From positions 1,145,274 to 1,209,273 of the forward strand of contig NZ_RDBO01000020.1 of the NCBI RefSeq assembly GCF_008120935.1: 64,000 bases of DNA. The letters are read 5' to 3'. Position numbers and translations under genes: made by a program. The notes below the pieces were generated by a model that was not told the DNA's origin, searched no databases, and was given only the letters and a program-made list of their open reading frames with translations. Source of the stretch: Streptomyces sp. sk2.1. GTDB taxonomy: Bacteria > Actinomycetota > Actinomycetes > Streptomycetales > Streptomycetaceae. Below are positions 1 through 8,396 of this stretch, piece after piece (position 1 is the stretch's first letter; each line of letters starts with the position of its first letter).

Positions 1-878
1 TGCTCGCTCGCCGAGGCCGTCGAGATGTGCAGCACCCGCGCCAGTTCGCCGGTGGTCGCCGAGCCCTGGAGGGCCGTCAGCACCCGGGCGCGGGTCCGGC
101 CGATGAGGCCGCCGAGCGGTTTGAGCCGCCGGTCCGCGCCGAGCGGCGCCGCGTCCGGCCCCTCCGTGCGCGCGATCGGGTACACCAGCACCTGCGGCAG
201 CTCCGGGTCGGCGAGCGCGACCGGACCGCCGTGGCAGAAGAACGACGGGATCAGGCACAGTCCCCGGCCTTCGAGGTGGATGTCCCGGTCCTCCGGGTAG
301 CGCATGCGCAGCGTCGGCGCCCGCCAGTCCAGCGCCGGACGCAACGAGTCCAGCAGCCCGCCGACGCCCCCGTCGCGCAGGGCACGGGCCCGGACCATCC
401 GGTCGGCCTCCACCGTCGCCGCGGCCCGCGTCCAGTCTGGCCGGATGACGGCCTCGTACACGCACCGGATCGCTTCGGCCAGCTCGTCCAGACGGTCCCG
501 TTCGCCCGCGGCGAGGCCGGCGAACCAGCGGGGCAGCCGGCGGACGTTCGCCGTCAGTGCCAGCTCCCGGCCCAGCCGGTCCGGCGGGGTGGCCCGCAGC
601 GCCTCCAGGCCGGCCTCAAGGCCGTGGCGGCCCTCGGGCGGGGTCAGGAAGTCCGGGAAGTAGCTCGCCGGCGGCGCCGCCGCGCCCACCAGCCGGGCCG
701 AGCCCTCGACGCCCTTGCGGCGCAGTTCCGTACGGGCCCTGCGGCGCCATTCCCCGAAGGACCTCGGGCCGTTCCGGGACATCAGTTGTATCCCGAGGAC
801 CGTCTCCCAGAGCGGGTCGGGCCCCGGTGCGACCCAGATCTTCGCCAGGTCCGCATCCGTGAAGTGCAGCCTTAACAT
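1..878 (-). CDS. ArsR-like winged-helix regulator with DUF5937-type N-domain (3' end cut by window edge)
   Basis: Frame open from an ATG at 878 to the left edge; 292 codons are visible and the C-terminus is missing. The product opens MLRLHFTDADLAKIWVAPGP, the same start as two other genes in this window (42799-43806 and 58983-59963). Shared blocks are PGPDPLWE near residue 20, YFPDFLTP near residue 75, and a segment with DPELPQVLVYP near residue 225. The last visible residues (GELARVLHISTASASEQ) are the recognition-helix part of a C-terminal ArsR-type helix-turn-helix. Known of the family: actinobacterial ArsR-annotated regulators with an N-terminal domain of unknown function and no metal-binding cysteine pair. 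It faces away from the acetyltransferase at 1052. The regulated target is unknown. Confidence 0.85.
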   Translation of the reverse strand, partial: MLRLHFTDADLAKIWVAPGPDPLWETVLGIQLMSRNGPRSFGEWRRRARTELRRKGVEGSARLVGAAAPPASYFPDFLTPPEGRHGLEAGLEALRATPPDRLGRELALTANVRRLPRWFAGLAAGERDRLDELAEAIRCVYEAVIRPDWTRAAATVEADRMVRARALRDGGVGGLLDSLRPALDWRAPTLRMRYPEDRDIHLEGRGLCLIPSFFCHGGPVALADPELPQVLVYPIARTEGPDAAPLGADRRLKPLGGLIGRTRARVLTALQGSATTGELARVLHISTASASE

Positions 879-1051
879 GTTGCCCCCCGATGTTCCATGC
901 GATCACACGGGGAACGTCACCAAGTGGGCCTCCGCTCCCCGTGGTTGAGGATCTTCGGCCCGCTCCCCGCGGTTCCCGGGGCAGGTGTGAAAGCTCTCAC
1001 CCCACGCAACGGGGGCGCCACGACCGGGCGCAGGGCCTACACTGCCCCGCC

Positions 1052-1642
1052 ATGGCCGACATAGTCCGCGCGACCGCCGCCGACGTCCCCGCGCTCGCCG
1101 CCGTGCTCGCCAGTGCCTACGCCGAGGACCCCGTCTGGAGCTGGCTGATGCCGCACGACCGGGACCGGCGGCTGCGGCTGCTGTTCACCGCGCACCTGGC
1201 CCGGCAGGTTCCGGCGGGGCGGGTGTGGACCGATCCGGAACGCACGGTCGCGGCGGTGTGGGCGGAGCCCGGGAAGTGGAAGCTGCCGGTGACGTACCTG
1301 CTGCGCAACGCGGGCCCGCTCCTGCGGGCGGCGCGCACCCAGCTCCCGCGCACCGCGGGGAGGCTGTTCGCCATGGAGCACCGCCACCCGGCCGGGCCGG
1401 AGCACTGGTACGTCGAGTACATCGGCACCCACGCGGACGTGCGCGGCACGGGACGCGGGGCGCGGGTGCTGGGCGGGCTGCTGGAACGGGCGGACGCGGA
1501 CGGGCGGCCGGTCTTCCTGGAGTCCAGCAACCGCCGCAACCTCCCCTTCTACCGGCGGCACGGTTTCGCCGTGCACGAGGAGATGACGTTCCGTGCCGGG
1601 CCGCCGATGTGGTCGATGTGGCGCCGGGACGACGGCCGGTAG
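1052..1642 (+). CDS. GNAT family N-acetyltransferase
   Basis: A 196-residue protein starting MADIVRATAADVPALAAVLA, a typical GNAT beta1-alpha1 opening. The acetyl-CoA pyrophosphate-binding motif appears as VRGTGRGARVL (about residues 130-140). It is followed by the usual ESSNRRNLPFYRRHGF segment, which forms the last helix and strand. GNAT proteins transfer an acetyl group from acetyl-CoA to an amine; the acceptor cannot be predicted here. ATG 1052 is chosen because the fold begins there, although the frame is open further upstream. The gene is divergent from the regulator at 878 across about 170 bp and points toward the convergent pirin gene. It lies outside any obvious operon. Confidence 0.88.
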   Translation: MADIVRATAADVPALAAVLASAYAEDPVWSWLMPHDRDRRLRLLFTAHLARQVPAGRVWTDPERTVAAVWAEPGKWKLPVTYLLRNAGPLLRAARTQLPRTAGRLFAMEHRHPAGPEHWYVEYIGTHADVRGTGRGARVLGGLLERADADGRPVFLESSNRRNLPFYRRHGFAVHEEMTFRAGPPMWSMWRRDDGR

Positions 1643-1667
1643 TCCGGGCGGGACGGCGGCCGGCGGC

Positions 1668-2333
1668 TCAGGCCGACAGCTCCCAGACCAGCACCTCGGC
1701 CGCCCCGGCCGCCACCAGCCCCTGCCCCTGCTCGCCGGTGATCCGCGCCGAGTCGCCCGGCCCCAGCGCCTCGCCGTCGTCGCCGAGCCGTACCGAACCG
1801 GCCGTCACGTGCACGTACACCAGCGGCGCGTCCGGCAGCGCGACCCGCTCCCCCGCGGCCGGCCGGTGCACGCGGAGCGCCGCGCCGGCCGCCGGGAGCT
1901 CGTACGGCGCCGCGGCTCCGGCGAGGCCGGGGACGATCGTGTACGCGGGTTCGCCGCCCGCCTCCAGCGGTGCCAGCCACATCTGGACGAACGTCAGCGG
2001 GGTGTCCCCGTCGTTCCGTTCGACGTGGCGCACGCCGGACGCGGCGCTGAGGTGCTGGAGGTCGCCGGGCCGTACGACCGTGGCGTGACCGGTGGAGTCG
2101 CGGTGGGTCAGCTCGCCCTCGACGACCCAGGTGACGATCTCCGTATGGCTGTGCGGGTGTTCCTCGAAGCCCGCGCCGGGGGCGAGCCGTTCCTCGTTGA
2201 CGGCCATGACCGGGCCGAAGCGGAGGTTGTCCGGGTCGTAGAAGGTGCCGAAGGAGAAGGCGTGCCGGGACAGGATGCCGGCGTCCCGGTCCCCGCCCTG
2301 GAAGCGGTCGTCGGCGCGGTGTACGGAGATCAC
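1668..2333 (-). CDS. Pirin family cupin protein
   Basis: A 221-residue protein starting with GTG at 2333 (VISVHRADDRFQG). The N-terminal cupin carries FSFGTFYDPDNLRFGPV and the metal site HPHSHTEIVTWVVEGELTH, with paired histidines and a glutamate as in iron-binding pirins, followed by GDLQHLSAASGVRHVE. The C-terminal half is a second, degenerate cupin. Pirins are small non-haem iron proteins linked to redox sensing, and some have quercetinase activity; the role in this strain is not known. The frame is open upstream into fasR on the other strand, but the GTG fits the family start. It is divergent from fasR (118 bp between starts), so the two share a promoter region. Confidence 0.88.
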   Translation of the reverse strand: MISVHRADDRFQGGDRDAGILSRHAFSFGTFYDPDNLRFGPVMAVNEERLAPGAGFEEHPHSHTEIVTWVVEGELTHRDSTGHATVVRPGDLQHLSAASGVRHVERNDGDTPLTFVQMWLAPLEAGGEPAYTIVPGLAGAAAPYELPAAGAALRVHRPAAGERVALPDAPLVYVHVTAGSVRLGDDGEALGPGDSARITGEQGQGLVAAGAAEVLVWELSA

Positions 2334-2451
2334 GGGGCCACGGTAGCCGGGCGGGGGCGCGGAGGAATCCTCCCCGGCCGCTACCCGCCGGTACGACCCG
2401 CGGCGGCCCCGGCCCTCCGTGCCTGTCGCCCGATAAGGCAGTCTTGTTCTC

Positions 2452-3651
2452 GTGCCCCGACCCGATCCTGAGCAGCCCGCTGCGAACGACGCCCACCTGC
2501 ATGCCGCGACCCTGAAACGGCTGGAGCAGTCCTCCGGCCGACTGGCCGCCAACGCGATCGCCCGCATGGACGAATCGCTGCCCTGGTACCGGGCGATGCC
2601 ACCGGAGAACCGGTCCTGGATCGGCCTGGTGGCCCAGGCCGGCATCGCGGCGTTCACCGAGTGGTTCCGGCATCCGGAGACCCCGCAGGCCATCTCCACC
2701 GACGTGTTCGGCACCGCTCCGCGGGAGCTGACCCGGGCGATCACCCTGCGACAGACCGTCGAGATGGTGCGCACCACGATCGAGGTCATGGAGGCCGCGA
2801 TCGAGGAGGTCGCCGCGCCCGGTGACGAATCGGTGCTGCGCGAGGCGCTGCTCGTCTACGCCCGGGAGATCGCCTTCGCCACCGCCCAGGTGTACGCGCA
2901 GGCCGCCGAGGCCCGCGGGGCCTGGGACGCCCGGCTGGAATCGCTCGTGGTCAACGCGGTGCTGTCCGGCGAGGCCGACGAGGGTGCCGTGTCACGCGCC
3001 GCGGCGCTCGGCTGGAACTCCCCCGAGCACGTCTGCGTGGTGCTCGGCACCGCCCCGGACGGCGACAGCGAACTGACCGTGGAGGCGATCCGGCGGGCCG
3101 CCCGGCACGCCAAGCTCCAGGTCCTCACCGGGGTGCTCGGCAACCGCCTCGTGGTCATCGCGGGCGGCAGCGACAGCCCGCTGCACGTCGCCAAGTCACT
3201 GATCGGCCCGTACGCGGCGGGCCCCGTCGTCGCCGGGCCCGTGGTGCCCGACCTGCTGGCGGCCACCCGGTCCGCGCAGGCCGCGGCGGCCGGGCTCAGG
3301 GCGTGCGGTGCCTGGCAGGACGCCCCGCGCCCGGTGCTGGCCGACGACCTGCTGCCGGAGCGCGCGATGGCGGGCGACCCCGCCGCGCGGGACCAGTTGG
3401 TGGAGGAGATCTACAGACCGCTGGAAGAAGCGGGGTCCGCCCTCCTCGAAACACTGAGTGTGTATCTGGAGCAGGCGAGCAGCCTGGAGGGCGCGGCCAG
3501 AATGCTCTTCGTTCACCCCAACACCGTGCGCTACCGGCTCCGACGTGTGACAGACGTCACCGGATGGTCGCCCTCCGACGTCCGCTCGGCGTTCACGTTG
3601 CGGATCGCCCTGATCCTGGGACGCTTGGCCGCCAGAGATCCACAGTCCTAG
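2452..3651 (+). CDS. fasR: FasR, PucR/CdaR-type transcriptional regulator of fatty acid synthesis
   Basis: A 399-residue protein starting with GTG at 2452. The C-terminus carries the PucR-type helix-turn-helix, with ARMLFVHPNTVRYRLRRV and a trailing helix (about residues 345-390). The middle has a GGDEF-like CdaR domain, and the N-terminal ~150 residues form the helical region of the FasR group. It lies directly upstream of fabD in the same direction, as fasR (SCO2386) does in S. coelicolor. There, FasR is known to activate fabD-fabH-acpP-fabF by binding the fabD promoter. The 89-bp gap to fabD is where its operator is expected. The assignment rests on gene context plus domain structure. Confidence 0.9.
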   Translation: MPRPDPEQPAANDAHLHAATLKRLEQSSGRLAANAIARMDESLPWYRAMPPENRSWIGLVAQAGIAAFTEWFRHPETPQAISTDVFGTAPRELTRAITLRQTVEMVRTTIEVMEAAIEEVAAPGDESVLREALLVYAREIAFATAQVYAQAAEARGAWDARLESLVVNAVLSGEADEGAVSRAAALGWNSPEHVCVVLGTAPDGDSELTVEAIRRAARHAKLQVLTGVLGNRLVVIAGGSDSPLHVAKSLIGPYAAGPVVAGPVVPDLLAATRSAQAAAAGLRACGAWQDAPRPVLADDLLPERAMAGDPAARDQLVEEIYRPLEEAGSALLETLSVYLEQASSLEGAARMLFVHPNTVRYRLRRVTDVTGWSPSDVRSAFTLRIALILGRLAARDPQS

Positions 3652-3655
3652 ACTT

Positions 3656-3685
3656 TTGTCGGACATCAACAATTCCCCATACGGT
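3656..3685 (+). promoter_or_regulatory. Candidate promoter of the fab operon
   Basis: TTGTCG (3656-3661) and TACGGT (3680-3685) are 18 bp apart in the fasR-fabD gap, a fair match to a vegetative promoter. The A+T-rich stretch ATCAACAATTCC lies between the boxes. A FasR operator is expected in this gap from work in S. coelicolor, but I cannot place it exactly. Weak evidence. Confidence 0.35.
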
Positions 3686-3740
3686 TCTTGGTCCCTGTCC
3701 CCACGGGTGCTCCGGACCGTTCACAAGAGAGAGTGTGAGG

Positions 3741-4655
3741 GTGCTCGTACTCGTCGCTCCCGGCCAAGGCGCTCAGACGCCCGGCTTCCTGACTCCCTGG
3801 CTCGACCTCCCCGGTGCCGCAGACCGCATCGCGGCCTGGTCCGACGCCATCGGGCTCGACCTCGCCCACTACGGCACCAAGGCCGAAGCGGAGGAGATCC
3901 GTGACACCGCGGTGGCACAGCCGCTGCTGGTCGCCGCCGGTCTGCTCTCCGCTGCCGCGCTCGACGCCTCCCCGGCTGTCGTCGCAGGTCACAGCGTTGG
4001 TGAGATCACCGCAGCCGCCCTCGCCGGAGTCATCGGCGACGATGCCGCGCTGCGCCTGGTACGGACCCGCGGGCTCGCCATGGCCGAGGCCGCCGCGGTC
4101 ACCGAGACCGGCATGTCGGCACTGCTCGGCGGCGACCCCGAGGTATCGGTCCCGCACCTGGAGAAGCTCGGGCTGACCCCGGCGAACGTCAACGGCTCCG
4201 GCCAGATCGTCGCCGCCGGCACCGTCGAGCAGCTCGCCGCGCTGGCCGAGGACATGCCCGAGGGCGTGCGCCGCGTGGTCGCGCTCAAGGTCGCCGGCGC
4301 GTTCCACACGCACCACATGGCGCCCGCCGTCGACCGGCTGCGCGAGGCCGCCGCGGGGCTGGAGGTCTCCGACCCGACCGTGACGTACGTCTCCAACGCC
4401 GACGGCAAGGCCGTGACCACCGGCGACGAGGTCATCTCCAGGCTGGTCGGCCAGGTGGCCAACCCGGTCCGCTGGGACCTGTGCATGGAGACCTTCAAGG
4501 AGCTGGGCGTCACGGCTCTCATCGAGGCGTGCCCCGGTGGCACGCTCACGGGGCTCGCCAAGCGCGCGCTGCCCGGCGTGAAGACGCTCGCGCTCAAGAC
4601 CCCCGACGACCTCGAAGCGGCCCGCGCGCTCATCTCCGAGCACGCGAGCGCCTAA
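3741..4655 (+). CDS. fabD: Malonyl-CoA:ACP transacylase (FabD)
   Basis: A 304-residue protein. It moves the malonyl group from CoA to acyl carrier protein, giving the extender unit for type II fatty acid synthesis and often for type II polyketide synthases. The frame is open far upstream, but GTG 3741 (VLVLVAPGQGAQTPG) matches the FabD start and follows a purine-rich GAGAGAGTGTGAGG stretch. The nucleophile motif GHSVG places the active serine at residue 85. The catalytic histidine is in GAFHTHHM (residue 189), and the substrate-binding Q of GQGAQ is near residue 9. It is the first gene of fabD-fabH-acpP-fabF, with only 16 bp to fabH, so it should be co-transcribed. Confidence 0.97.
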   Translation: MLVLVAPGQGAQTPGFLTPWLDLPGAADRIAAWSDAIGLDLAHYGTKAEAEEIRDTAVAQPLLVAAGLLSAAALDASPAVVAGHSVGEITAAALAGVIGDDAALRLVRTRGLAMAEAAAVTETGMSALLGGDPEVSVPHLEKLGLTPANVNGSGQIVAAGTVEQLAALAEDMPEGVRRVVALKVAGAFHTHHMAPAVDRLREAAAGLEVSDPTVTYVSNADGKAVTTGDEVISRLVGQVANPVRWDLCMETFKELGVTALIEACPGGTLTGLAKRALPGVKTLALKTPDDLEAARALISEHASA

Positions 4656-4671
4656 GGAGCCCCGAAAGAGC

Positions 4672-5703
4672 ATGTCGAAGATCAAGCCCAGTCAGGGCGC
4701 CCCGTACGCACGCATCCTGGGCGTGGGCGGCTACCGCCCGACCCGGGTCGTGCCCAACGAGGTGATCCTCGAGACGATCGACTCGTCCGACGAGTGGATC
4801 CGCTCGCGCTCCGGCATCGCCACCCGCCACTGGGCCTCCGACGAGGAGACCGTGGCCGCGATGTCCGTGGAGGCGTCCGGCAAGGCCATCGCGGACGCCG
4901 GGATCAGGCCCGAGCAGATCGGTGCCGTGATCGTCTCCACCGTCTCGCACTTCAAGCAGACCCCGGCCATCGCAACGGAGATCGCCCACAAGGTCGGGGC
5001 CGGCAAGCCCGCCGCCTTCGACATCTCGGCCGGCTGCGCGGGCTTCGGCTACGGACTGACCCTGGCCAAGGGCATGATCGTCGAGGGCTCGGCGGAGTAC
5101 GTCCTGGTCATCGGCGTGGAGCGGCTCAGCGACCTCACCGACAAGGAGGACCGCGCGACGGCCTTCCTCTTCGGCGACGGCGCCGGCGCGGTCGTCGTCG
5201 GCCCCTCCGACGTCCCCGCCATCGGGCCGACCGTCTGGGGCTCCGAGGGCGACAAGTCCGAGACGATCAAGCAGACCGTGCCGTGGAACGACTTCCACAT
5301 CGGCGACGTCTCGAAGCTGCCGCTCGACCGGAACGGCGAGATCAAGTTCCCGGCGATCACGCAGGAGGGCCAGGCGGTCTTCCGCTGGGCCGTCTTCGAG
5401 ATGGCGAAGGTCGCCCAGCAGGCGCTGGACGCGGCCGGGATCAGCCCGGAAGACCTGGACGTCTTCATTCCGCACCAGGCCAACATGCGGATCATCGACT
5501 CGATGGTGAAGACCCTGAAGCTGCCGGAGAGCGTCACCGTCGCCCGCGACGTGGAGACCACCGGCAACACCTCCGCCGCCTCGATCCCGCTCGCCATGGA
5601 GCGGCTCCTGGCGACCGGTCAGGCGAAGAGCGGGGACACCGCGCTCGTCATCGGCTTCGGGGCGGGTCTCGTCTACGCCGCGACGGTCGTTACCCTCCCC
5701 TAG
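4672..5703 (+). CDS. fabH: 3-oxoacyl-ACP synthase III (FabH)
   Basis: A 343-residue ketoacyl synthase III that starts fatty acid synthesis by condensing a short or branched acyl-CoA with malonyl-ACP. The complete Cys-His-Asn triad is readable: Cys122 in ISAGCAGFGYG, His268 in IPHQANMRI, and Asn299 in TTGNTSAAS. Length and start (MSKIKPSQGAPYARILGVGG) match streptomycete FabH enzymes, which accept branched primers and so give iso/anteiso fatty acids. The start follows AAGGAGCCCCGAAAGAGC. It is 16 bp from fabD and 63 bp before acpP, the second gene of the fab operon. Confidence 0.97.
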   Translation: MSKIKPSQGAPYARILGVGGYRPTRVVPNEVILETIDSSDEWIRSRSGIATRHWASDEETVAAMSVEASGKAIADAGIRPEQIGAVIVSTVSHFKQTPAIATEIAHKVGAGKPAAFDISAGCAGFGYGLTLAKGMIVEGSAEYVLVIGVERLSDLTDKEDRATAFLFGDGAGAVVVGPSDVPAIGPTVWGSEGDKSETIKQTVPWNDFHIGDVSKLPLDRNGEIKFPAITQEGQAVFRWAVFEMAKVAQQALDAAGISPEDLDVFIPHQANMRIIDSMVKTLKLPESVTVARDVETTGNTSAASIPLAMERLLATGQAKSGDTALVIGFGAGLVYAATVVTLP

Positions 5704-5766
5704 GCACACCAGGCCGTTCAGGCCCGGACGTCCGAAACCCTGTAAATAAACACCGAAGGAGCCATC

Positions 5767-6015
5767 ATGGCCGCCACCCAGGAAGAGATCGTCAGCGGTC
5801 TCGCCGAGATCGTCAACGAGATCGCCGGGATCCCGGTCGAGGACGTCCAGCTGGACAAGTCCTTCACCGACGACCTGGACGTCGACTCGCTGTCCATGGT
5901 CGAGGTCGTCGTCGCCGCCGAGGAGCGCTTCGACGTGAAGATCCCCGACGACGACGTCAAGGGCCTCAAGACGGTCGGCGACGCTGCCGACTACATCCTC
6001 AAGCACCAGGGCTGA
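5767..6015 (+). CDS. acpP: Acyl carrier protein (AcpP)
   Basis: An 82-residue acidic protein. The phosphopantetheine attachment site is Ser41 in DDLDVDSLSMVEVV, the classic DSL motif. It carries growing acyl chains between the Fab enzymes in the cytoplasm. ATG 5767 follows GAAGGAGCC, an ideal ribosome binding site and one of the strongest in the window, in line with the high expression known for ACP. It sits between fabH and fabF as in S. coelicolor. Nothing odd is seen. Confidence 0.97.
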   Translation: MAATQEEIVSGLAEIVNEIAGIPVEDVQLDKSFTDDLDVDSLSMVEVVVAAEERFDVKIPDDDVKGLKTVGDAADYILKHQG

Positions 6016-6093
6016 TCAGCCCCGGCTCCTGTGTCGCCACCCAGCGGTGGCGCCGCTGATTCACGACCCTCTACACGTGGAGAAGATTTTCCA

Positions 6094-7356
6094 GTGAACT
6101 CGACCAATCGCACCGTGGTCGTCACCGGTATCGGCGCAACCACTCCGCTGGGTGGCGACTCGGCGTCGACCTGGGAAGGTCTGATGGCCGGTCGTTCCGG
6201 CGTCAAGCCTCTCGAGGGCGAACGTTTCGCCGAACTCCCCGTCCGGATCGCCGCCCTCGCGGCCGTCGACCCGGGCGAGGTACTGCCCCGCCCGCTCGCC
6301 CGCAAGCTGGACCGCTCGGCGCAGTTCGCGCTGATCGCGGCCCGCGAGGCGTGGGCGGACGCCGGCTTCACCGGCAAGGCCGGTGAGGACGAGAAGATCC
6401 GGCCCGAGCGGCTGGGCTCGGTCATCGCCTCCGGCATCGGCGGAGTGATCACCCTGCTCGACCAGTACGACGTGCTGAAGGAGAAGGGCGTACGCCGCGT
6501 CTCCCCGCACACCGTTCCCATGCTCATGCCCAACGGCCCGGCGGCCAACGTCGGCCTGGAGGTCAACGCCCAGGCCGGTGTGCACACGCCGGTCTCCGCC
6601 TGCGCCTCGGGCGCCGAGGCGATCGGGTACGCCGTCGAGATGATCCGCACCGGCCGTGCGGACGTGGTCCTCGCCGGTGGCACGGAGGCGGCGATCCACC
6701 CGCTGCCGATCGCCGCGTTCGCCAACATGATGGCGATGTCCAAGAACAACGAGGAGCCCGAGAAGGCCTCCCGTCCGTACGACACCGGCCGTGACGGCTT
6801 CGTCCTCGGCGAGGGCGCGGGCGTCGTCGTCCTGGAGTCCGCGGAGCACGCCGCGAAGCGTGGCGCCAAGGTGTACTGCGAGGTGCTGGGCCAGGGTCTG
6901 TCCGCGGACGCGCACCACATCGCGCAGCCCGAGCCGACCGGCCGCGGCATCGCCGCCGCGATGCAGAACCTGCTGGAGCAGACGGACCTCAAGCCGTCCG
7001 AGGTCGTGCACCTCAACGCGCACGCCACCTCGACGCCGCAGGGCGACGTCGCCGAGCTGAAGGCCCTGCGCAAGGTGCTGGGCGACGACCTCGACCACGT
7101 CGCGATCTCCGCGACGAAGTCGATGACCGGGCACCTCCTCGGTGGCGCCGGCGGCATCGAGACCGTCGCGACGGTCCTGGCGCTGCACCACCGGATGGCC
7201 CCGCCGACGATCAACGTGGACAACCTCGACGAGGCCGTGGAGGCGGACATCGTGCGCGACGAGCCGCGACCGCTGCCCGAGGGTTCGATCGCCGCGATCA
7301 ACAACTCGTTCGGCTTCGGCGGACACAACGTGGTCCTGGCGTTCCGCAGCGTCTGA
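6094..7356 (+). CDS. fabF: 3-oxoacyl-ACP synthase II (FabF)
   Basis: A 420-residue elongating ketoacyl synthase. The Cys-His-His triad is complete: Cys170 in VSACASGAEAIG, His310 in LNAHATSTPQGD, and His347 in MTGHLLGGAGG. It condenses acyl-ACP with malonyl-ACP in each elongation round. GTG 6094 (VNSTNRTVVVTGIG) is chosen because the protein fold begins at once and a GGAGAA sequence lies just upstream. The frame is open for 63 bases before that. It is the last gene of the fab operon, 78 bp after acpP and closed by a strong hairpin at 7380-7418. Confidence 0.96.
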   Translation: MNSTNRTVVVTGIGATTPLGGDSASTWEGLMAGRSGVKPLEGERFAELPVRIAALAAVDPGEVLPRPLARKLDRSAQFALIAAREAWADAGFTGKAGEDEKIRPERLGSVIASGIGGVITLLDQYDVLKEKGVRRVSPHTVPMLMPNGPAANVGLEVNAQAGVHTPVSACASGAEAIGYAVEMIRTGRADVVLAGGTEAAIHPLPIAAFANMMAMSKNNEEPEKASRPYDTGRDGFVLGEGAGVVVLESAEHAAKRGAKVYCEVLGQGLSADAHHIAQPEPTGRGIAAAMQNLLEQTDLKPSEVVHLNAHATSTPQGDVAELKALRKVLGDDLDHVAISATKSMTGHLLGGAGGIETVATVLALHHRMAPPTINVDNLDEAVEADIVRDEPRPLPEGSIAAINNSFGFGGHNVVLAFRSV

Positions 7357-7379
7357 CCCGCGGCCCCGGCCCGGTCACG

Positions 7380-7418
7380 AAGAGGCCCGCCTCCCCCTCG
7401 TGGGGAGGCGGGCCTCTT
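7380..7418. terminator. Strong intrinsic terminator after fabF
   Basis: A perfect 17-bp inverted repeat, AAGAGGCCCGCCTCCCC, with a 5-nt loop and its exact complement ending CCTCTT. It lies 23 bp after the fabF stop, before the convergent DUF3145 gene. It probably works in both directions. There is no long T run, as is usual in Streptomyces. Confidence 0.85.
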
Positions 7419-7552
7419 CGGTCGTGTCCGCTTCCGTACCACCGGCCGCGCCCCGATCGCGCCTTCGGTTGCACCGGAGTGTTCGGGGGCGCCCGGCGGG
7501 GATTCTCCGGCTCCGCACGCCCCCGGGGCCCGTTCCGGGCCGTTTCCGGCCC

Positions 7553-8047
7553 TCACACCACCTGGTGCAGCCACCGCACGGGCGCGCCCTCGCCCGCGTG
7601 CCGGAAGGACTCCAGCTCGTCGTCCCACGGCTTGCCGAGCAGCTTGGCGATCTCGGCCGCCAGCTCCGTCTCGCCCTTCGCGGACCGCGCGAGCGCCGCA
7701 CGCAGCCGGTCCTCGGGCACCAGGATGTCGCCGTGCACCCCGGTGACGGCGTGGAAGATGCCCAGGCCGGGGGTGGAGCTGTAGCGCTCGCCCTCCGCGG
7801 CGGAGCTCGGCTCGGCCGTCACCTCGAACCGCAGCAGGTCCCAGCCGCGCAGCGCGGAGGCCAGCTCGGACGCCGTGCCGAGGCGGCCCTGCCAGGAGAA
7901 TTCGGACCGCCAGGTGCCGGGGGCCGCGGGTTGTCTGATCCAGTCCAGCTGGACCCGTACCCCGAGGACACCCGCCACCGCCCACTCGACGTGGGGGCAG
8001 AGCGCGCGCGGTGCGGAGTGAACGTACAGAACTCCACGTGTCGTCAC
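7553..8047 (-). CDS. DUF3145 family conserved protein
   Basis: A 164-residue protein starting MTTRGVLYVHSAPRALCPHV, which I recognise as the DUF3145 family. This family is conserved across actinobacteria and found next to fabF in Streptomyces. No catalytic motif is recognisable. Conserved-looking segments are PHVEWAVAGVLG, the FEVTAEPS stretch and the C-terminal KPWDDELESFRHAGEGAPVRWLHQVV block, which is quoted here only as a landmark near residues 138-164. It is soluble with no signal peptide. The function is unknown. The fixed neighbourhood with the fatty-acid genes hints at a link, which is inference only. It converges on the fab operon. Confidence 0.85.
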   Translation of the reverse strand: MTTRGVLYVHSAPRALCPHVEWAVAGVLGVRVQLDWIRQPAAPGTWRSEFSWQGRLGTASELASALRGWDLLRFEVTAEPSSAAEGERYSSTPGLGIFHAVTGVHGDILVPEDRLRAALARSAKGETELAAEIAKLLGKPWDDELESFRHAGEGAPVRWLHQVV

Positions 8048-8396
8048 CGGGACCTCCAGTGTGGGACGAAGTTCGCCTTCCCCAGCGGCCTCGCGCCCGT
8101 GCCGCCTCTTCCCGGCCGGCTCCCGAGGTCGTCATCAGTAAACAGCATCGGGGTGAAACTCCTGAAAAGGGAAAGTATGTGACGTGGTGTGATTTCCGGA
8201 ATGCCACCCGAGTGGAGCCGGGCCGGGGAAGCGCCGCTGGTTCGACGAGGAAAAGCTACCGCGCGGGGGCGCCCGGGGTGTGACGTACGGTCGGTCCCGG
8301 GCACATCATTCGCGCAGCTTTCACCCGCCGGGGCGGCGGGGCCTTCCGACCGGTGCCGCACGGGGTCGCCGGGGGCATGAGCGAAAGGACCCGAGG
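8048..8396. other. Intergenic region between divergent DUF3145 and lipoprotein genes
   Basis: About 350 bp with no convincing gene. It contains the A+T-richest stretch of this part of the window (around 8130-8190, with GTCATCAGTAAACAG and GAAAAGGGAAAGTATGTG), so promoters for the two divergent genes probably lie here. No terminator or clear operator was seen. Confidence 0.5.

Noticed and set aside
2334..2789. N-terminal extension of the pirin gene upstream of GTG 2333
   Set aside because: It lies antisense to fasR and its promoter, and the pirin fold begins at the GTG.
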